Shown: positions 6,974-16,253, counted from the first letter of the stretch. The stretch: 21,022 nt of DNA from JAWXCM01 sp034408745 (GCA_034408745.1 JAWXCM010000001.1:1-21022), one strand, 5' to 3'. Made by a program: numbers and translations. The notes: a model not told the origin generated them from the sequence alone.

Positions 6974-7732
6974 TCAGGTGCGGTACGACGGGTCTTTTCG
7001 ATCCATCAGGCGCATCATGGCGTCGAACTCGGGGTTCGCCTTGCGGCTGTAGCCGACGCCTCCCTCGGTGGAGAGGAAGTCGTCACTCAGTTCGCCGCTG
7101 AGTTCGCAGACCTCGCGCGGGGGCACCACGAGTGGCGAGCCGGTCGCCTGCGCGGCAAGCTGCACCTGACAGGCGCGCTCCAGTCGAAACATCCGCACGA
7201 ACGCCTGTCCCACAGACTGACCGCACGTTAACAGGCCATGCGTCCGAAGGATTAGCACGTTCTTTGTGCCCAGGTTGGCCGCGAGCCTCTCCCGTTCGGC
7301 GAGCTCAAGGCTGGGACCCTCAAAATCGTGATAAGCCACGCGCTCAAAGTACCCGAGCGAGTACATGCCGATGGGCAGCAGTCCGCATTCCAGCGCTGCC
7401 ACAGCCATACCGGCGGTGGTGTGCGTGTGCATCACGCATCGCACGTCCTGGCGGATCATGTGAACGGCGCTGTGGATCACGAAGCCGGCCGGATTGATCT
7501 CCCGATTCGGATCGCCAATGATGTTTCCGTGCAGGTCCACCTTCACCAGGCTGGACGCGGTCACCTCATCGAAGCGGCAGCCGTAGGGGTTGATCAGGAA
7601 ATGGTGTTCGGGTCCGGAAACTCGGACGGTGGTATGTGTCCAGATCAGCTCCGACCAGCCCAGGTGGTCGATGATTCGGTACGCGGCCGCAAGCTGTACC
7701 CGCAGTTCCCATTCTTTTTCATCCATAGCCAA
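6974..7732 (-). CDS. Class II aldolase/adducin family protein
   Basis: The product is a cytoplasmic protein of 252 residues. The Zn2+-binding motif MHTHTTAGMAV gives His102 and His104, and RTHGLL gives His165, the three usual metal ligands. The segment where L-fuculose-phosphate aldolase carries its catalytic Glu reads NPAGFVIHSAVH here. I therefore place it in the adducin-like aldolase group of unclear substrate rather than calling it FucA. The TTG at 7732 has GGAG six bases upstream, while the ATG at 7726 would be twelve bases from it; I give the TTG but both are possible. It follows the sulfatase by 15 nt on the same strand, so the two are probably cotranscribed. Confidence 0.85.
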   Translation of the reverse strand: MAMDEKEWELRVQLAAAYRIIDHLGWSELIWTHTTVRVSGPEHHFLINPYGCRFDEVTASSLVKVDLHGNIIGDPNREINPAGFVIHSAVHMIRQDVRCVMHTHTTAGMAVAALECGLLPIGMYSLGYFERVAYHDFEGPSLELAERERLAANLGTKNVLILRTHGLLTCGQSVGQAFVRMFRLERACQVQLAAQATGSPLVVPPREVCELSGELSDDFLSTEGGVGYSRKANPEFDAMMRLMDRKDPSYRT

Positions 7733-7747
7733 TATTTTCTCCGACGA

Positions 7748-9280
7748 TCAGGCCGACTTCGGCGGACTGGGGAAGTTCGGCGAGCGCGGAATCGGCTCCT
7801 GACGAGTCTGTAATTTCCCATTCTTCACCCACCGGTCCCCGCGGACGGAAAGATGTTCGATGAGGCGCTGGCGCCATTTACGCAGCTCGGCTGCCGAGCC
7901 GGGATCGCCTGACAAATCGTGCAGCTCACCGGGGTCGGTCTCCAGCCGGAACAACTGCTCCTCACCACTGAATGCGTGGTAAATATACTTCGTTTTACCG
8001 TCGGTGAAGCCGTTCCAGTTATTCTCTTTGCTGTAGCAGACGCCGTGCTCCAGATCGATAAATTCACGCCATTCCGGCGAGTTTCCGCGCAACAATCCAA
8101 GCATGCTTCTGCCATCGAGCTTCGCTTTGGGCTCTACGCCGGCCGCGTCGAGGAACGTGGGAAACACGTCGCGCAGTTCCACCGGATTTGACAGCACCTG
8201 TCCGCGTTTTGCCGCTACCAGTCCTTTGGGCCATCGCATCGCCATTGGAATATGCGCCGACGCCTCATAAGCGTACGACTTGCGCCACAGATTGTGGTCG
8301 CCAGTCATATCGCCGTGATCGGACGTGAACAGGATCAGGGTCTGCTCCAGCCAGCCGCGTTTCTCCAGCGTCGCCAGAATATTGCCGATTTGTTCGTCGA
8401 CGAATTCGATATTGGCGTAATATCCTTCGCGCGATTTCCGGATTTGTTCGCGGCCGAGGTCGCCATGCCAGATATCGTCCTTCGGCCCGCTGCGTTCGGC
8501 GTATTTCGCCGCCCATTTCCCTACGCTGGCTGCCGGAATATCGCGCTGCGCCATTGGCTTCAGAAAGCGCGCAGGTGGATCGTACGGACTGTGCGGCCTG
8601 GCAAACGACACCTTGAGAAAAAACGGCTGCTCCCCCTTGTACCCGTTCAGGAAGTTGCAGGCTGCCTGACCGGTCCAGTGCGTCGGGTGGAGAACTTCGG
8701 GCAGGGCGTATGGAGCGGCCGGATAGTCGTTGAAGCCGATGCCCGTGGCGTCGGGGTTCAGATGCGGCGCCTGCGACCAGAACCAGGCCCGGTAATCACT
8801 GCGAAAATCCGGTGTGTTCACGCGCCCGGATTCGTCCAGCACCGTCTGATGAAACCCGTTCCGATTGCGCTGCGGTTCGTAGTGCATCTTCCCGATGCCC
8901 ATCGTGTAATAGCCCGCGTCCCGCAACGCCTGCGGCTTGGTGTATCGATACCCCTGCCCCATGGCGACCATGTGCAGCATGCCGTGATTCCAGGGCGACA
9001 GGCCGGTCAGCAGAGCGCTGCGGGCGGGAGTACAGGTTGGACTGGTGCTGTAGGCGCAGCGGAACCGCACGCCTTCGGCCCCGATGCGGTCCATATTGGG
9101 CGTGCGAATACCCCGGTTGCCGGCCGCGGAAGTGCAGTCGCCGCGATGCTGATCGTCCATGATGAACAGGATGTTCGGCTTTGACGACGTGCGCAGAGCC
9201 TGACTGCCGGCAAGTCCCGGAGCCACACCCGCGGCGGCCACACCGGCCTGCAAAAGCTCTCTTCGACCGAAGCGATTCAT
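7748..9280 (-). CDS. Secreted Cys-type sulfatase (arylsulfatase/alkaline phosphatase superfamily)
   Basis: The 510-residue protein belongs to the type I sulfatases, which cleave sulfate esters. The signature CTPARSALLTG (from Cys83) marks the Cys converted to formylglycine. Metal ligands are Asp42-Asp43 in IMDDQH and the TSDHGDMTGDH block. The N-terminus NRFGRRELLQAGVAAAG is a twin-arginine-type signal, so it should be exported folded. I chose ATG 9280 because GGAGG lies just upstream; an ATG at 9295 lacks a ribosome site. Activation needs a formylglycine-generating enzyme or anaerobic equivalent, which is not in this window. The neighbouring aldolase suggests a role in using a sulfated carbohydrate; that is inference. 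Confidence 0.92.
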   Translation of the reverse strand: MNRFGRRELLQAGVAAAGVAPGLAGSQALRTSSKPNILFIMDDQHRGDCTSAAGNRGIRTPNMDRIGAEGVRFRCAYSTSPTCTPARSALLTGLSPWNHGMLHMVAMGQGYRYTKPQALRDAGYYTMGIGKMHYEPQRNRNGFHQTVLDESGRVNTPDFRSDYRAWFWSQAPHLNPDATGIGFNDYPAAPYALPEVLHPTHWTGQAACNFLNGYKGEQPFFLKVSFARPHSPYDPPARFLKPMAQRDIPAASVGKWAAKYAERSGPKDDIWHGDLGREQIRKSREGYYANIEFVDEQIGNILATLEKRGWLEQTLILFTSDHGDMTGDHNLWRKSYAYEASAHIPMAMRWPKGLVAAKRGQVLSNPVELRDVFPTFLDAAGVEPKAKLDGRSMLGLLRGNSPEWREFIDLEHGVCYSKENNWNGFTDGKTKYIYHAFSGEEQLFRLETDPGELHDLSGDPGSAAELRKWRQRLIEHLSVRGDRWVKNGKLQTRQEPIPRSPNFPSPPKSA

Positions 9281-9396
9281 TCGTCCTCCACGCATTTCGC
9301 TATTTGTTGAGCTTAATACGATCGGGACCGTCGTTCACCTGGTCGGCCGCTGTCTGAACTGCTTCGAGCGCTCGGGCGAAGGGTATATGTGTGATA

Positions 9397-9428
9397 CAAA
9401 CCAGGTAGCCAGACAATTGCAAGGTTTG
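9397..9428. promoter_or_regulatory. Possible operator: interrupted inverted repeat in the divergent sulfatase/propeller promoter region
   Basis: CAAACC at 9397-9402 pairs with GGTTTG at 9423-9428 across 20 bp, in the 165-bp gap between two divergent genes and just before the plus-strand ribosome site GGGGAGGG. The layout fits a shared operator, but six-base arms are weak. A self-complementary CGAGCGCTCG lies about 30 bp further left. I cannot assign -35/-10 elements confidently. Confidence 0.25.
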
Positions 9429-9445
9429 CACCGGGGAGGGCTGGA

Positions 9446-12091
9446 GTGCGCGCGAAGTTGGTCATTTTACTGGGATGCGGCCTGTTAGCGGCATCGGGAC
9501 AGGAGTGCAGGGTCACACCGTTGTCCCCGGCGCAGCCACCTCTTAAGGTGCTCGAAGGTGAGAAGTCTACCGAATCGGAGACTTTTCAAACCACCATCAC
9601 CGCGGTTTCTCCTCAAAAGCAGGTTTATTTCTACGACACCGCGAGCCGCATCCGGCGCATCACGCCTGACGGCCGGATGGAGACCGTGGCCGGCAACGGT
9701 ACCCGAACGGATCGCGTCACTACAGGCGACGCCCGTGCCGCCGGACTACCCGCCGTCGGACAACTGGTTTTCTCGCGCGATGGCGTTCTTCATTTCAGCG
9801 CCACCGGCCAGATATTCCGCGTGGCTAACGGTCGAATCGAACTGGTGGCCGGCTCTGGGCGCCCCGGGTTCAACAGCGAAGAAGGTGTTCCTTCGGACGT
9901 CAACCTGGGAAGCATCACCAACTTCATCTTCAGCTTTGCCAACGACCTGATGATTGTCGACGGCTACAACCGGGTTCGGCGGCTCGACAACGACGGCGTG
10001 CTGCGCACCGCCGCCGGTTCCATTCGAATCGCGGCGACCAACGGTCTGACCGGAGACAACGGGCCCGCGGTTCAGGCCGCGCTTTCCAGCCCGCGCCAGA
10101 TCATTCCGTTCCCCGACGGCACGTACTGGATTCGCGATCTGAGCGGCCGCAATATCCGGCTGGTGACCACAGACGGAGTGATTCGAACCGTCAACCAGTC
10201 CTTCGACACGGCGGTGACGGTGCTGCAGTTCCCCGACGGCACGCCGGGTGCCTCCAGCGCCAATCGCGTCTATCCGGTCCGCTCCAATGGCGTGGTGGAG
10301 ACCGGCAAGAATCCGTTCCCGGCGTTTACCGGAACGCCTCGAGCCATTGACCGTGACGGCGCCCTCTACTTTGAAGGCTCCACCCGCCCCGATCAGCGCG
10401 CTCCGCTGCTCCGGCTCACCACGCGGCAGGAACTGCTGGCCGGCGCACCGGTGCCGCCCATCATCGAGGGCCAGGCACCTCCCTTTGGCGCCTGGAACCC
10501 TCGCAGCAGCGCCCTGGTGTATTCTTCGAACCTCGGCACCTTTTCTGCGGTCGTGCAGGCCCAGGCGGGCCAGAAGCCGGCTGTGGTGGTGGGCGGCGGA
10601 ACCGCAATCGGCGATGTCGCAGGCAAGAAGGCGACCGACATCACGGTCTACGGCATCGTGGCCTTCGCGCTCGATCCTGCCGGACGCATCATCATCGGCG
10701 ACAACTACCGCCGCCGCATTCTGGTGATCGAGGCGGACGGCCAGGCTACCGTATTGAAGAACGAGCGGGATGAGGAAGTCGTCTACGCGCCGCTCGGGTC
10801 GCTTTCCTCCCTTCAGCGGCTGACGGCCGACAATGCGGGCAACATTTACTGGTTCCAGAGCGGCGCCACTCCGACCGGCGGGGTATTCGAGGGCGAGGTC
10901 GCTGTGTGGCAGAGAGCCTCAAAGGCGATCACTACCTTTCCGGTTCGCGGGTTTTATCATCTGACGAGGCTGGCCGATGGTACCGTGGCGGCGATCGCGG
11001 GGAATGGTTCCAACTACCGGCGTGTGTACCAGGTGACTCCCTCGGGCCTGGGCGCGGTTGTGCCTGGCTCGGGAATGCTGCCGTATGGATCGTACACGGT
11101 ATGGCAGGACAAGCCGTACTTCACCGCGGCATCCCGCCTGTTTCGGGGCGAGTTCGGCAAGCTGGAAGCGCTCGACATGCCGACCCTCACCACGGGCGCG
11201 ACGTTTGCTCCGGACTTCGTCCTTGCGGCTCAGAACAACCTGATTGTGCATTCCACCGACGGTGGGTTCTACCGTCTGGAAGATCCGTCGTCGTGCCGCT
11301 GGATCGAACAGCCTCGCCTTGAGGTTCGCAACGTTGTGAACGCCGCCAACGGCCAGAATGGCGGCACCATTTCGCCCCGGCAGCTGATCCGCGTGTACGG
11401 CACCGGTCTGGGCCCGGCAGGGGGACAGGGATTCGTGCTGGACGGCTCGCTGCGCGCCACTGGCCAGGCTGCTCCGTATCCTGCGCTCACGCTCGGCAAC
11501 TTCTCTGGCACAATCGAGTTCAATGCGGTCACGGGAACCGTTTTGCCCGTTCTCTATTCCGATGACACGCAGGCCGTTTATCAGGGACCCACAGGCTTGC
11601 CCGCGAGCCGAACGTACATGCTCTACTACTCGTGGCAAGGACTGCAGGTCATTCACTCCGATCCCGTGCGAGTGGTCGACACGACGCCTGCTCTGTATGG
11701 CGCCGCGAGTGTGGGCGACGCCTATGTGGCGCTTGCCGAGCAGGAGAATGGCAGCCGCGTGGATGAAGCCAACCCGGCCCGTCCAGGCGCTGTTGTAACG
11801 CTGATAGCGACGGGGCTCGGCAGCATGACGAACAATTTGTCCACCGGGGAATTCTGCGGGACCACTCCGGTCGCCACCACGGCGGCCGCGGCTGTCACCA
11901 TTGGCGGTGAGCCCGCGGAGGTGCAGTTTGCTGGCTGCTACCCAGGGACTGTCGCCGGCACCTATCAGATTCGGGTGACGGTGCCGGAGGGCCTCGAGGG
12001 CGGCATGCAGGCGATTACTTTGAGTGTCGGCGCCGGTGAAATGGCGGCGAATCCCAGGATGCTGCTGCCTGTCGCGAACGTGGCGCAGTAA
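9446..12091 (+). CDS. Secreted NHL-like beta-propeller protein with Solibacter-type C-terminal domain (TIGR03437-like)
   Basis: The 881-residue protein starts with a signal peptide (about 1-18, MRAKLVILLGCGLLAASG). Residues about 45-600 hold NHL-like propeller repeats, each with an F-x-x-DG-x core followed by a short strand: ITPDGRMETVAGNG, RLDNDGVLRTAAG, FPDGTYWIRD and others. From NVVNAANGQNGG (about 628) to the end lies a repeated beta-sandwich region with YGTGLGPAG, ATGLGS and TIGGEPAEVQFAGCYPG motifs, matching my memory of a domain found mainly in Solibacter-like acidobacteria. No enzyme motif is visible; a surface or extracellular binding/scaffold role is likely. The start is GTG 9446 with GAGGG upstream. 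It converges on the TonB-dependent receptor gene, leaving 40 bp and no obvious terminator. Confidence 0.88.
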   Translation: MRAKLVILLGCGLLAASGQECRVTPLSPAQPPLKVLEGEKSTESETFQTTITAVSPQKQVYFYDTASRIRRITPDGRMETVAGNGTRTDRVTTGDARAAGLPAVGQLVFSRDGVLHFSATGQIFRVANGRIELVAGSGRPGFNSEEGVPSDVNLGSITNFIFSFANDLMIVDGYNRVRRLDNDGVLRTAAGSIRIAATNGLTGDNGPAVQAALSSPRQIIPFPDGTYWIRDLSGRNIRLVTTDGVIRTVNQSFDTAVTVLQFPDGTPGASSANRVYPVRSNGVVETGKNPFPAFTGTPRAIDRDGALYFEGSTRPDQRAPLLRLTTRQELLAGAPVPPIIEGQAPPFGAWNPRSSALVYSSNLGTFSAVVQAQAGQKPAVVVGGGTAIGDVAGKKATDITVYGIVAFALDPAGRIIIGDNYRRRILVIEADGQATVLKNERDEEVVYAPLGSLSSLQRLTADNAGNIYWFQSGATPTGGVFEGEVAVWQRASKAITTFPVRGFYHLTRLADGTVAAIAGNGSNYRRVYQVTPSGLGAVVPGSGMLPYGSYTVWQDKPYFTAASRLFRGEFGKLEALDMPTLTTGATFAPDFVLAAQNNLIVHSTDGGFYRLEDPSSCRWIEQPRLEVRNVVNAANGQNGGTISPRQLIRVYGTGLGPAGGQGFVLDGSLRATGQAAPYPALTLGNFSGTIEFNAVTGTVLPVLYSDDTQAVYQGPTGLPASRTYMLYYSWQGLQVIHSDPVRVVDTTPALYGAASVGDAYVALAEQENGSRVDEANPARPGAVVTLIATGLGSMTNNLSTGEFCGTTPVATTAAAAVTIGGEPAEVQFAGCYPGTVAGTYQIRVTVPEGLEGGMQAITLSVGAGEMAANPRMLLPVANVAQ

Positions 12092-12131
12092 GCGCGAATT
12101 TCCCGCTAAGCGTAGAAGTCTGCGGTGGAGG

Positions 12132-15100
12132 TTAAAACTCCAGCCGCAGAGTAAGTTGCAACTGGCGCGGCCGGAACCCGGTGGCGTCGTACGAACTGCC
12201 CAGACTCACGATGCCCTCGCCGCTGGGCGTGCGCAGACCCTGCCGGTTCGTCACATTAAACACGTCGACATTGGCGCGCAGCCGGGCCTTTTCGCTCAGA
12301 TTGAAGAACTTCATCAGCGACGCGTCCATCACCCAGTTGAACGGTCCCAGCCTGTGCTGGTTGCGCCACGGGTGCAGCCCCGTGTTGTAGTCCACACGAA
12401 CCACGCCGCCTGTGATCAGCGGCATGTACACAAAATCGGTGTCGTAGTCCGCATTCAGCAGGTCCGTCGGCTTGCCATTCTTCGGCCATGGATTAATCGG
12501 TTTCTGCGCGGGTTTGTAGTCGTCCGGCAGGCCGAACACTCCCACCCGGACACCGCTGTCGTTCACCGCGTTGATGTAGCGGTTTGAGATATAGCCGTTG
12601 TGCCACAGGTATCCCGCCACGCAACGCTCATCGGCAGCGCTGCTGGCGGTAATTGGCGTCTTGCGGCAATCGAGGATGGGGTACTTCGTGCCATACGTCT
12701 CAAACTTGCCCATCTCGCCCCAGTTGTCCGTCGGCATCGAGTACCACGTGCTCATCACGGTACCCATGCCCGACATGCGCCACCCGCCGACAAGCGTGTC
12801 GACCCAGCCAGGGATACCCTTCAGGTAAGCCTTTTTCCTGCCGACCGGCATGTCCCAGATCCAGTTCCAGCGAACGCGATGCTTCGGAATGCCTGTGTCG
12901 CGGTCGTAGAACAGGAAGCGGTTCAGCTCTTTGAACTCGGTCGGCACAGCGCCCGGAAGATAGGCCGCCGTCGCCGACGCCACGTCGTCGCGGAAGGAAT
13001 TGCCCGCCAGCCGCAGCGAATTCGTCAGCGTGTAGAAGCCCTGGAAGCTGAGCCCGCGCGCAAATCTGCGCTCCATCTCGAGGCTCCACGTGGAGCTGTT
13101 CAAATAACCGGTCCGCTGCAGTATGCGCACGTCGGTATAGGCGTTGCGGTCGTAGGGACGCCGCAGCACGCCCGAGTATTCGCCGGTCGGCAGCACCCGC
13201 CCCGTGGTCAGGTACCAGATATAGTCGCTTGGCTGCGGGTTGATGTTGAACAACTGGTCGGCATTGACGCCGAGCTTCGCCTTGTACGTGATGCGAGCCA
13301 CGGTGGACCGGGAAAGCTGCTTCTCCAGCGCCAGATTCAACTCGTGAATTTTCAGGCTGGGCTGCTTGCCGTCCATGCCGATCACGCCGCGCCCACGCGA
13401 CACTGTGGCCGGATCGTTCACGTCGATCACGTCCCTGCTGTTGACGCCCGCATACCTGTCAGGTACGGTTCGCAGCAGGTAATTCGCGATCCCGTCCGGG
13501 CTCTGGTTCGCCGCGTTCGGACTGTAAGTATAGTCCAGGCGGAACGGAGGCAGACCGGAAAACTGCGCCAGCAAGGTCCGCATCGGGACAGCCGAGATGT
13601 ACAATCCATAGCCACCACGAATTACCAGCGGTCTCTTGTCACTGGAAAAGTTGTAGGCAAATCCAATTCGCGGACCAATATCGAAAAGGTTCGACGGAAA
13701 CAGCTGCTTCGGTCTGCCCAGGTCCGCTGCACTTTTGAAGACAACGCCGACTCGCTCAAAACTCTCCACTACCCGCGGGTTCGTTACGCCCAGCTTGTAG
13801 TAATAATCCAGCGATTCGGGAAATACCAGCGCCTTATTTTCCACGTCGAACGCGGAGAGCAGAGAATTTTTCTCCGTAAATGCGGGGTTGATGTCCCACC
13901 GGAAGCCCGGCATCAGTGTCAGCCGACGCGACACCTTCCAGTTGTCCTGCAGGTACAGGCCCCAGTTCTTTTCGTTCACGCGCATGATGCCGCGCTTCAG
14001 CCCAACCGTATACTGGCTGGCTACACCCAGATAGAAGTTGGCCGCGTTGTGCCCGGTTTGCGGCACGATTCCAGGGCTCAGCTGATTCCCCAGCGTCGGC
14101 GATTCCAGCGCGGTCGCGTTGCTGGCAAACTGCACCGAACCGGAAATCGCGCCCTGATCGGGAAGTAAATGCTGTTTTTCATCATGGAATCGAAAACCGA
14201 ACTGGAAATTATGCATCCTGCGAATATACGTGTAGTTCTGTTCGACGTTGGTGACCATGCTGTACAACTGACGCCGGTTGTCACCCTCGATGTAATCCAT
14301 GAAGCCGCTGTTGGTGATGTTCGGCCAGCCGATCTCGCCCAGCGGATTCGGCAGGCCGAGTTCTGCCGACCAGTCCTTCTGCTCGATACCGGTCAGCGTG
14401 CGGGAGAATGTCCACGTCCGGTTCACCAGCGTTTCCATAAAGACACTGGCGGACAGGGTACGGATCCAGCTCAGCGCCGCCGCGCGTCCCCGGATAGGCA
14501 GGAAGGTTGTGTTAGCCTCCCAGTTCGCCGTGGGCGCACCGTTGTTGCCCGCGGTGCCCATGTAAAACGCCGACCGGTTACCGCCGTTGTACTTCACGAA
14601 AAAGTTGTCTTTGTCCGTGATCCTGTGGTCGAAGCGCATTGTCAGCGGGTTGTCGCTCAGGTTCGGATACGCGGTTGTTGGCACAACGAGTTTTAGATTA
14701 TTCGCCGCGACTGGATTCGTAATATCAGTGGGAAGCGGCGTGATTGCATAAATCCGTTTTGCCAGCGCATTCATGCGCTCCAGCGGGATCTGGTTGTTGA
14801 TGAACGGATCGCGCACGGCCACCACGCGGCCGCTTGCCAGTTCCTCGCTTCGCGTGGTGGCCGGATCGTACAGCTGCAGCCGGCGTCCCTGTGCATCGAT
14901 CAACTCGCGGAAATCGCCCTGACGCATGGCCGCGGTCGGCACCTTAAACTCGCGTGTGACGCCCTGCCGCAGTTCCACATTTTCCTGCGAAATAAAAAAG
15001 AAGGTCCGATTCTTACCGTTATACAGGCTTTTGCGGCCGTTCAGTCCGAAACTCGGGATCACCACGGGACCGCCGACCGACCCGCCAAATTCGTTGCGAT

Positions 15101-15917
15101 TCAGCTTCGGCGTCTTGTACGGGCTGCCGTCCAGATTCACGTCCTGCCGTGCACGCGCCAGGCCGAAAGCGTTGTTGCGATTCGTCTCAAAGAGAGCGAA
15201 TCGAAGAGTATTTGACCCGCTTTTGGTGGAAACAATAATCGAAGTCGGGCGCGTGTAGCGTGCGGAGGAGGTGCTGGTTTCCACCTTCACTTCGCCGATC
15301 GATTCCAGACCCTGCAGATTCGCCGACCCGCCAAACTCCCTGTTGTTCGACGACGCGCCGTCCTGCACATAATCGGTGGAATACGCCATCAGGCCGCTGA
15401 TGCGCACGCCGCCGTTCACATCGCCACTAAATTCCACGCCAGGCGTGGCAAGCTCCACCAGCGTGTTCAGGTTGCGTCCGTTAATCGGTATTTCCTTAAT
15501 ACGCTGCGCATCCAGCGTCGAGCCGTCGGTAGGCTCGGTTTGCGTCACCAGCGGCGCAGTGTCGACTACTTCGATGGTCTCGGAAACATTGCCCGGCCGA
15601 AGCACTGGAGTGATGGCCAGCGTGCGTCCCGTCTCCACATTGGCCTCTGTCTCCCAGACTTTCATTCCGTCCGAGGCGACGCGAATTTTATAAATGCCAA
15701 TAGTCAGCGGAGGGGTGACGAAAAACCCACTCTCATTCGATACCGTTTCCGTAACGCGGTTTGTGGCCAGGTGGACGATTTCCACCTTCGCACCGGGTAT
15801 GGCCAGTCCCGACGAATCGTTAACTGTGCCCTGAATGGTGCCACCACCGGACTGGGCCAGAACCGCGAACGAACACACGACGAACAACGCCACAAGAAAA
15901 GCAACCCGGCGGGGCAT
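12132..15917 (-). CDS. Oar-like TonB-dependent outer-membrane receptor with carboxypeptidase-regulatory-like N-terminal domain
   Basis: This 1261-residue protein is an outer-membrane beta-barrel. A signal peptide (about 1-21, ending VLAQ) is followed by a carboxypeptidase-regulatory-like beta-sandwich (GGTIQGTVNDSSGLAIPGAKV to about residue 105). Then comes a plug domain with EIPINGRNLNTLVELATPG, and the long barrel ends LTLRLEF with the C-terminal Phe needed for BAM insertion. This architecture is abundant in acidobacteria. Substrates are unknown; large glycans, peptides or siderophores are taken up by relatives. The ribosome site is AGGAGA, nine bases before ATG 15917. It is divergent from the ilv operon, with an 11-bp inverted repeat between them. 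The frame is intact over 3.8 kb. Confidence 0.92.
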   Translation of the reverse strand: MPRRVAFLVALFVVCSFAVLAQSGGGTIQGTVNDSSGLAIPGAKVEIVHLATNRVTETVSNESGFFVTPPLTIGIYKIRVASDGMKVWETEANVETGRTLAITPVLRPGNVSETIEVVDTAPLVTQTEPTDGSTLDAQRIKEIPINGRNLNTLVELATPGVEFSGDVNGGVRISGLMAYSTDYVQDGASSNNREFGGSANLQGLESIGEVKVETSTSSARYTRPTSIIVSTKSGSNTLRFALFETNRNNAFGLARARQDVNLDGSPYKTPKLNRNEFGGSVGGPVVIPSFGLNGRKSLYNGKNRTFFFISQENVELRQGVTREFKVPTAAMRQGDFRELIDAQGRRLQLYDPATTRSEELASGRVVAVRDPFINNQIPLERMNALAKRIYAITPLPTDITNPVAANNLKLVVPTTAYPNLSDNPLTMRFDHRITDKDNFFVKYNGGNRSAFYMGTAGNNGAPTANWEANTTFLPIRGRAAALSWIRTLSASVFMETLVNRTWTFSRTLTGIEQKDWSAELGLPNPLGEIGWPNITNSGFMDYIEGDNRRQLYSMVTNVEQNYTYIRRMHNFQFGFRFHDEKQHLLPDQGAISGSVQFASNATALESPTLGNQLSPGIVPQTGHNAANFYLGVASQYTVGLKRGIMRVNEKNWGLYLQDNWKVSRRLTLMPGFRWDINPAFTEKNSLLSAFDVENKALVFPESLDYYYKLGVTNPRVVESFERVGVVFKSAADLGRPKQLFPSNLFDIGPRIGFAYNFSSDKRPLVIRGGYGLYISAVPMRTLLAQFSGLPPFRLDYTYSPNAANQSPDGIANYLLRTVPDRYAGVNSRDVIDVNDPATVSRGRGVIGMDGKQPSLKIHELNLALEKQLSRSTVARITYKAKLGVNADQLFNINPQPSDYIWYLTTGRVLPTGEYSGVLRRPYDRNAYTDVRILQRTGYLNSSTWSLEMERRFARGLSFQGFYTLTNSLRLAGNSFRDDVASATAAYLPGAVPTEFKELNRFLFYDRDTGIPKHRVRWNWIWDMPVGRKKAYLKGIPGWVDTLVGGWRMSGMGTVMSTWYSMPTDNWGEMGKFETYGTKYPILDCRKTPITASSAADERCVAGYLWHNGYISNRYINAVNDSGVRVGVFGLPDDYKPAQKPINPWPKNGKPTDLLNADYDTDFVYMPLITGGVVRVDYNTGLHPWRNQHRLGPFNWVMDASLMKFFNLSEKARLRANVDVFNVTNRQGLRTPSGEGIVSLGSSYDATGFRPRQLQLTLRLEF

Positions 15918-15977
15918 AGACGAGGATCTCCTGATTTAGTTGGATCATATCACCGCTGTTACGCGTGCCATGAGAGC

Positions 15978-16006
15978 TGCCAAACGCGATGCACGCGCGT
16001 TTGGCA
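15978..16006. promoter_or_regulatory. Perfect 11-bp inverted repeat in the divergent receptor/ilv control region
   Basis: TGCCAAACGCG at 15978-15988 is repeated inverted at 15996-16006 with a 7-bp spacer. It lies 60 bp upstream of the receptor ATG and about 80 bp upstream of the leader reading frame. No poly-T tract follows on either strand, so it does not look like a terminator. It fits a dimeric regulator operator or a 5'-UTR hairpin of either transcript. The rest of the gap 15918-16083 holds only a weak candidate promoter toward ilv (TTGCAT at 16049-16054, 17 bp, TACTCT at 16072-16077). Confidence 0.55.
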
Positions 16007-16083
16007 CACAGTCATGCTTCCATAAGCGCTTTTTATATCGCAAGGGTCTTGCATTTAGAATTCTTCTAAGCTACTCTCGATAT

Positions 16084-16233
16084 GTGGCCAACAATCGCAA
16101 CCTCCTGAGCCCCAACGCCCCCCACCAGGGACGCGGACTCAGTGTTGGTGCCAGCCTCGTACCCGGGACCGGCATTGGTGTGCTCGTAAACGTAAGCATT
16201 ACTGTAGGGGCTATCGTAACGGGCCCTGCCTGA
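16084..16233 (+). CDS. Putative branched-chain-amino-acid leader peptide upstream of ilvB
   Basis: In this frame the last 31 codons before TGA 16231-16233 contain 13 Val, Leu or Ile codons (7, 3 and 3). Five of the seven Val codons are GTA, which I find only once in the whole ilvB gene, where GTC and GTG dominate. The stop lies 20 nt before a strong intrinsic terminator that itself precedes ilvB by 35 nt. That is the layout of an attenuation leader: ribosomes stalling for charged Val/Leu/Ile tRNA would change RNA folding and prevent termination. The start is uncertain: GTG 16084 lacks a Shine-Dalgarno and might be read from a leaderless RNA; a GTG near 16180 would give a 17-residue peptide. 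It is not homologous to the enterobacterial leaders that I know. Confidence 0.6.
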   Translation: MANNRNLLSPNAPHQGRGLSVGASLVPGTGIGVLVNVSITVGAIVTGPA

Positions 16234-16253
16234 GTGAGCCACAAGGAATACCG

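Noticed and set aside
8252..9184. 310-codon plus-strand frame inside the sulfatase gene
   Set aside because: The opposite strand encodes a complete sulfatase with all its motifs; this frame has none.
10109..10241. Repeated TTCCCCGACGGCACG in the propeller gene as a mobile or regulatory repeat
   Set aside because: Both copies encode the FPDGT motif of successive propeller blades, so protein repetition explains them.
12600..14168. Long plus-strand open frame (522 codons) opposite the TonB receptor gene
   Set aside because: It is antisense to a clear beta-barrel gene, is Arg/His/Val-rich without domain motifs, and such frames are expected opposite high-GC genes.
16105..16148. Possible pseudoknot (CTGAG/CTCAG interleaved with CCAAC/GTTGG) in the ilv leader
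   Set aside because: Five-base pairings are frequent by chance, and an alternative CACCA/TGGTG hairpin competes; not supported without comparative data.
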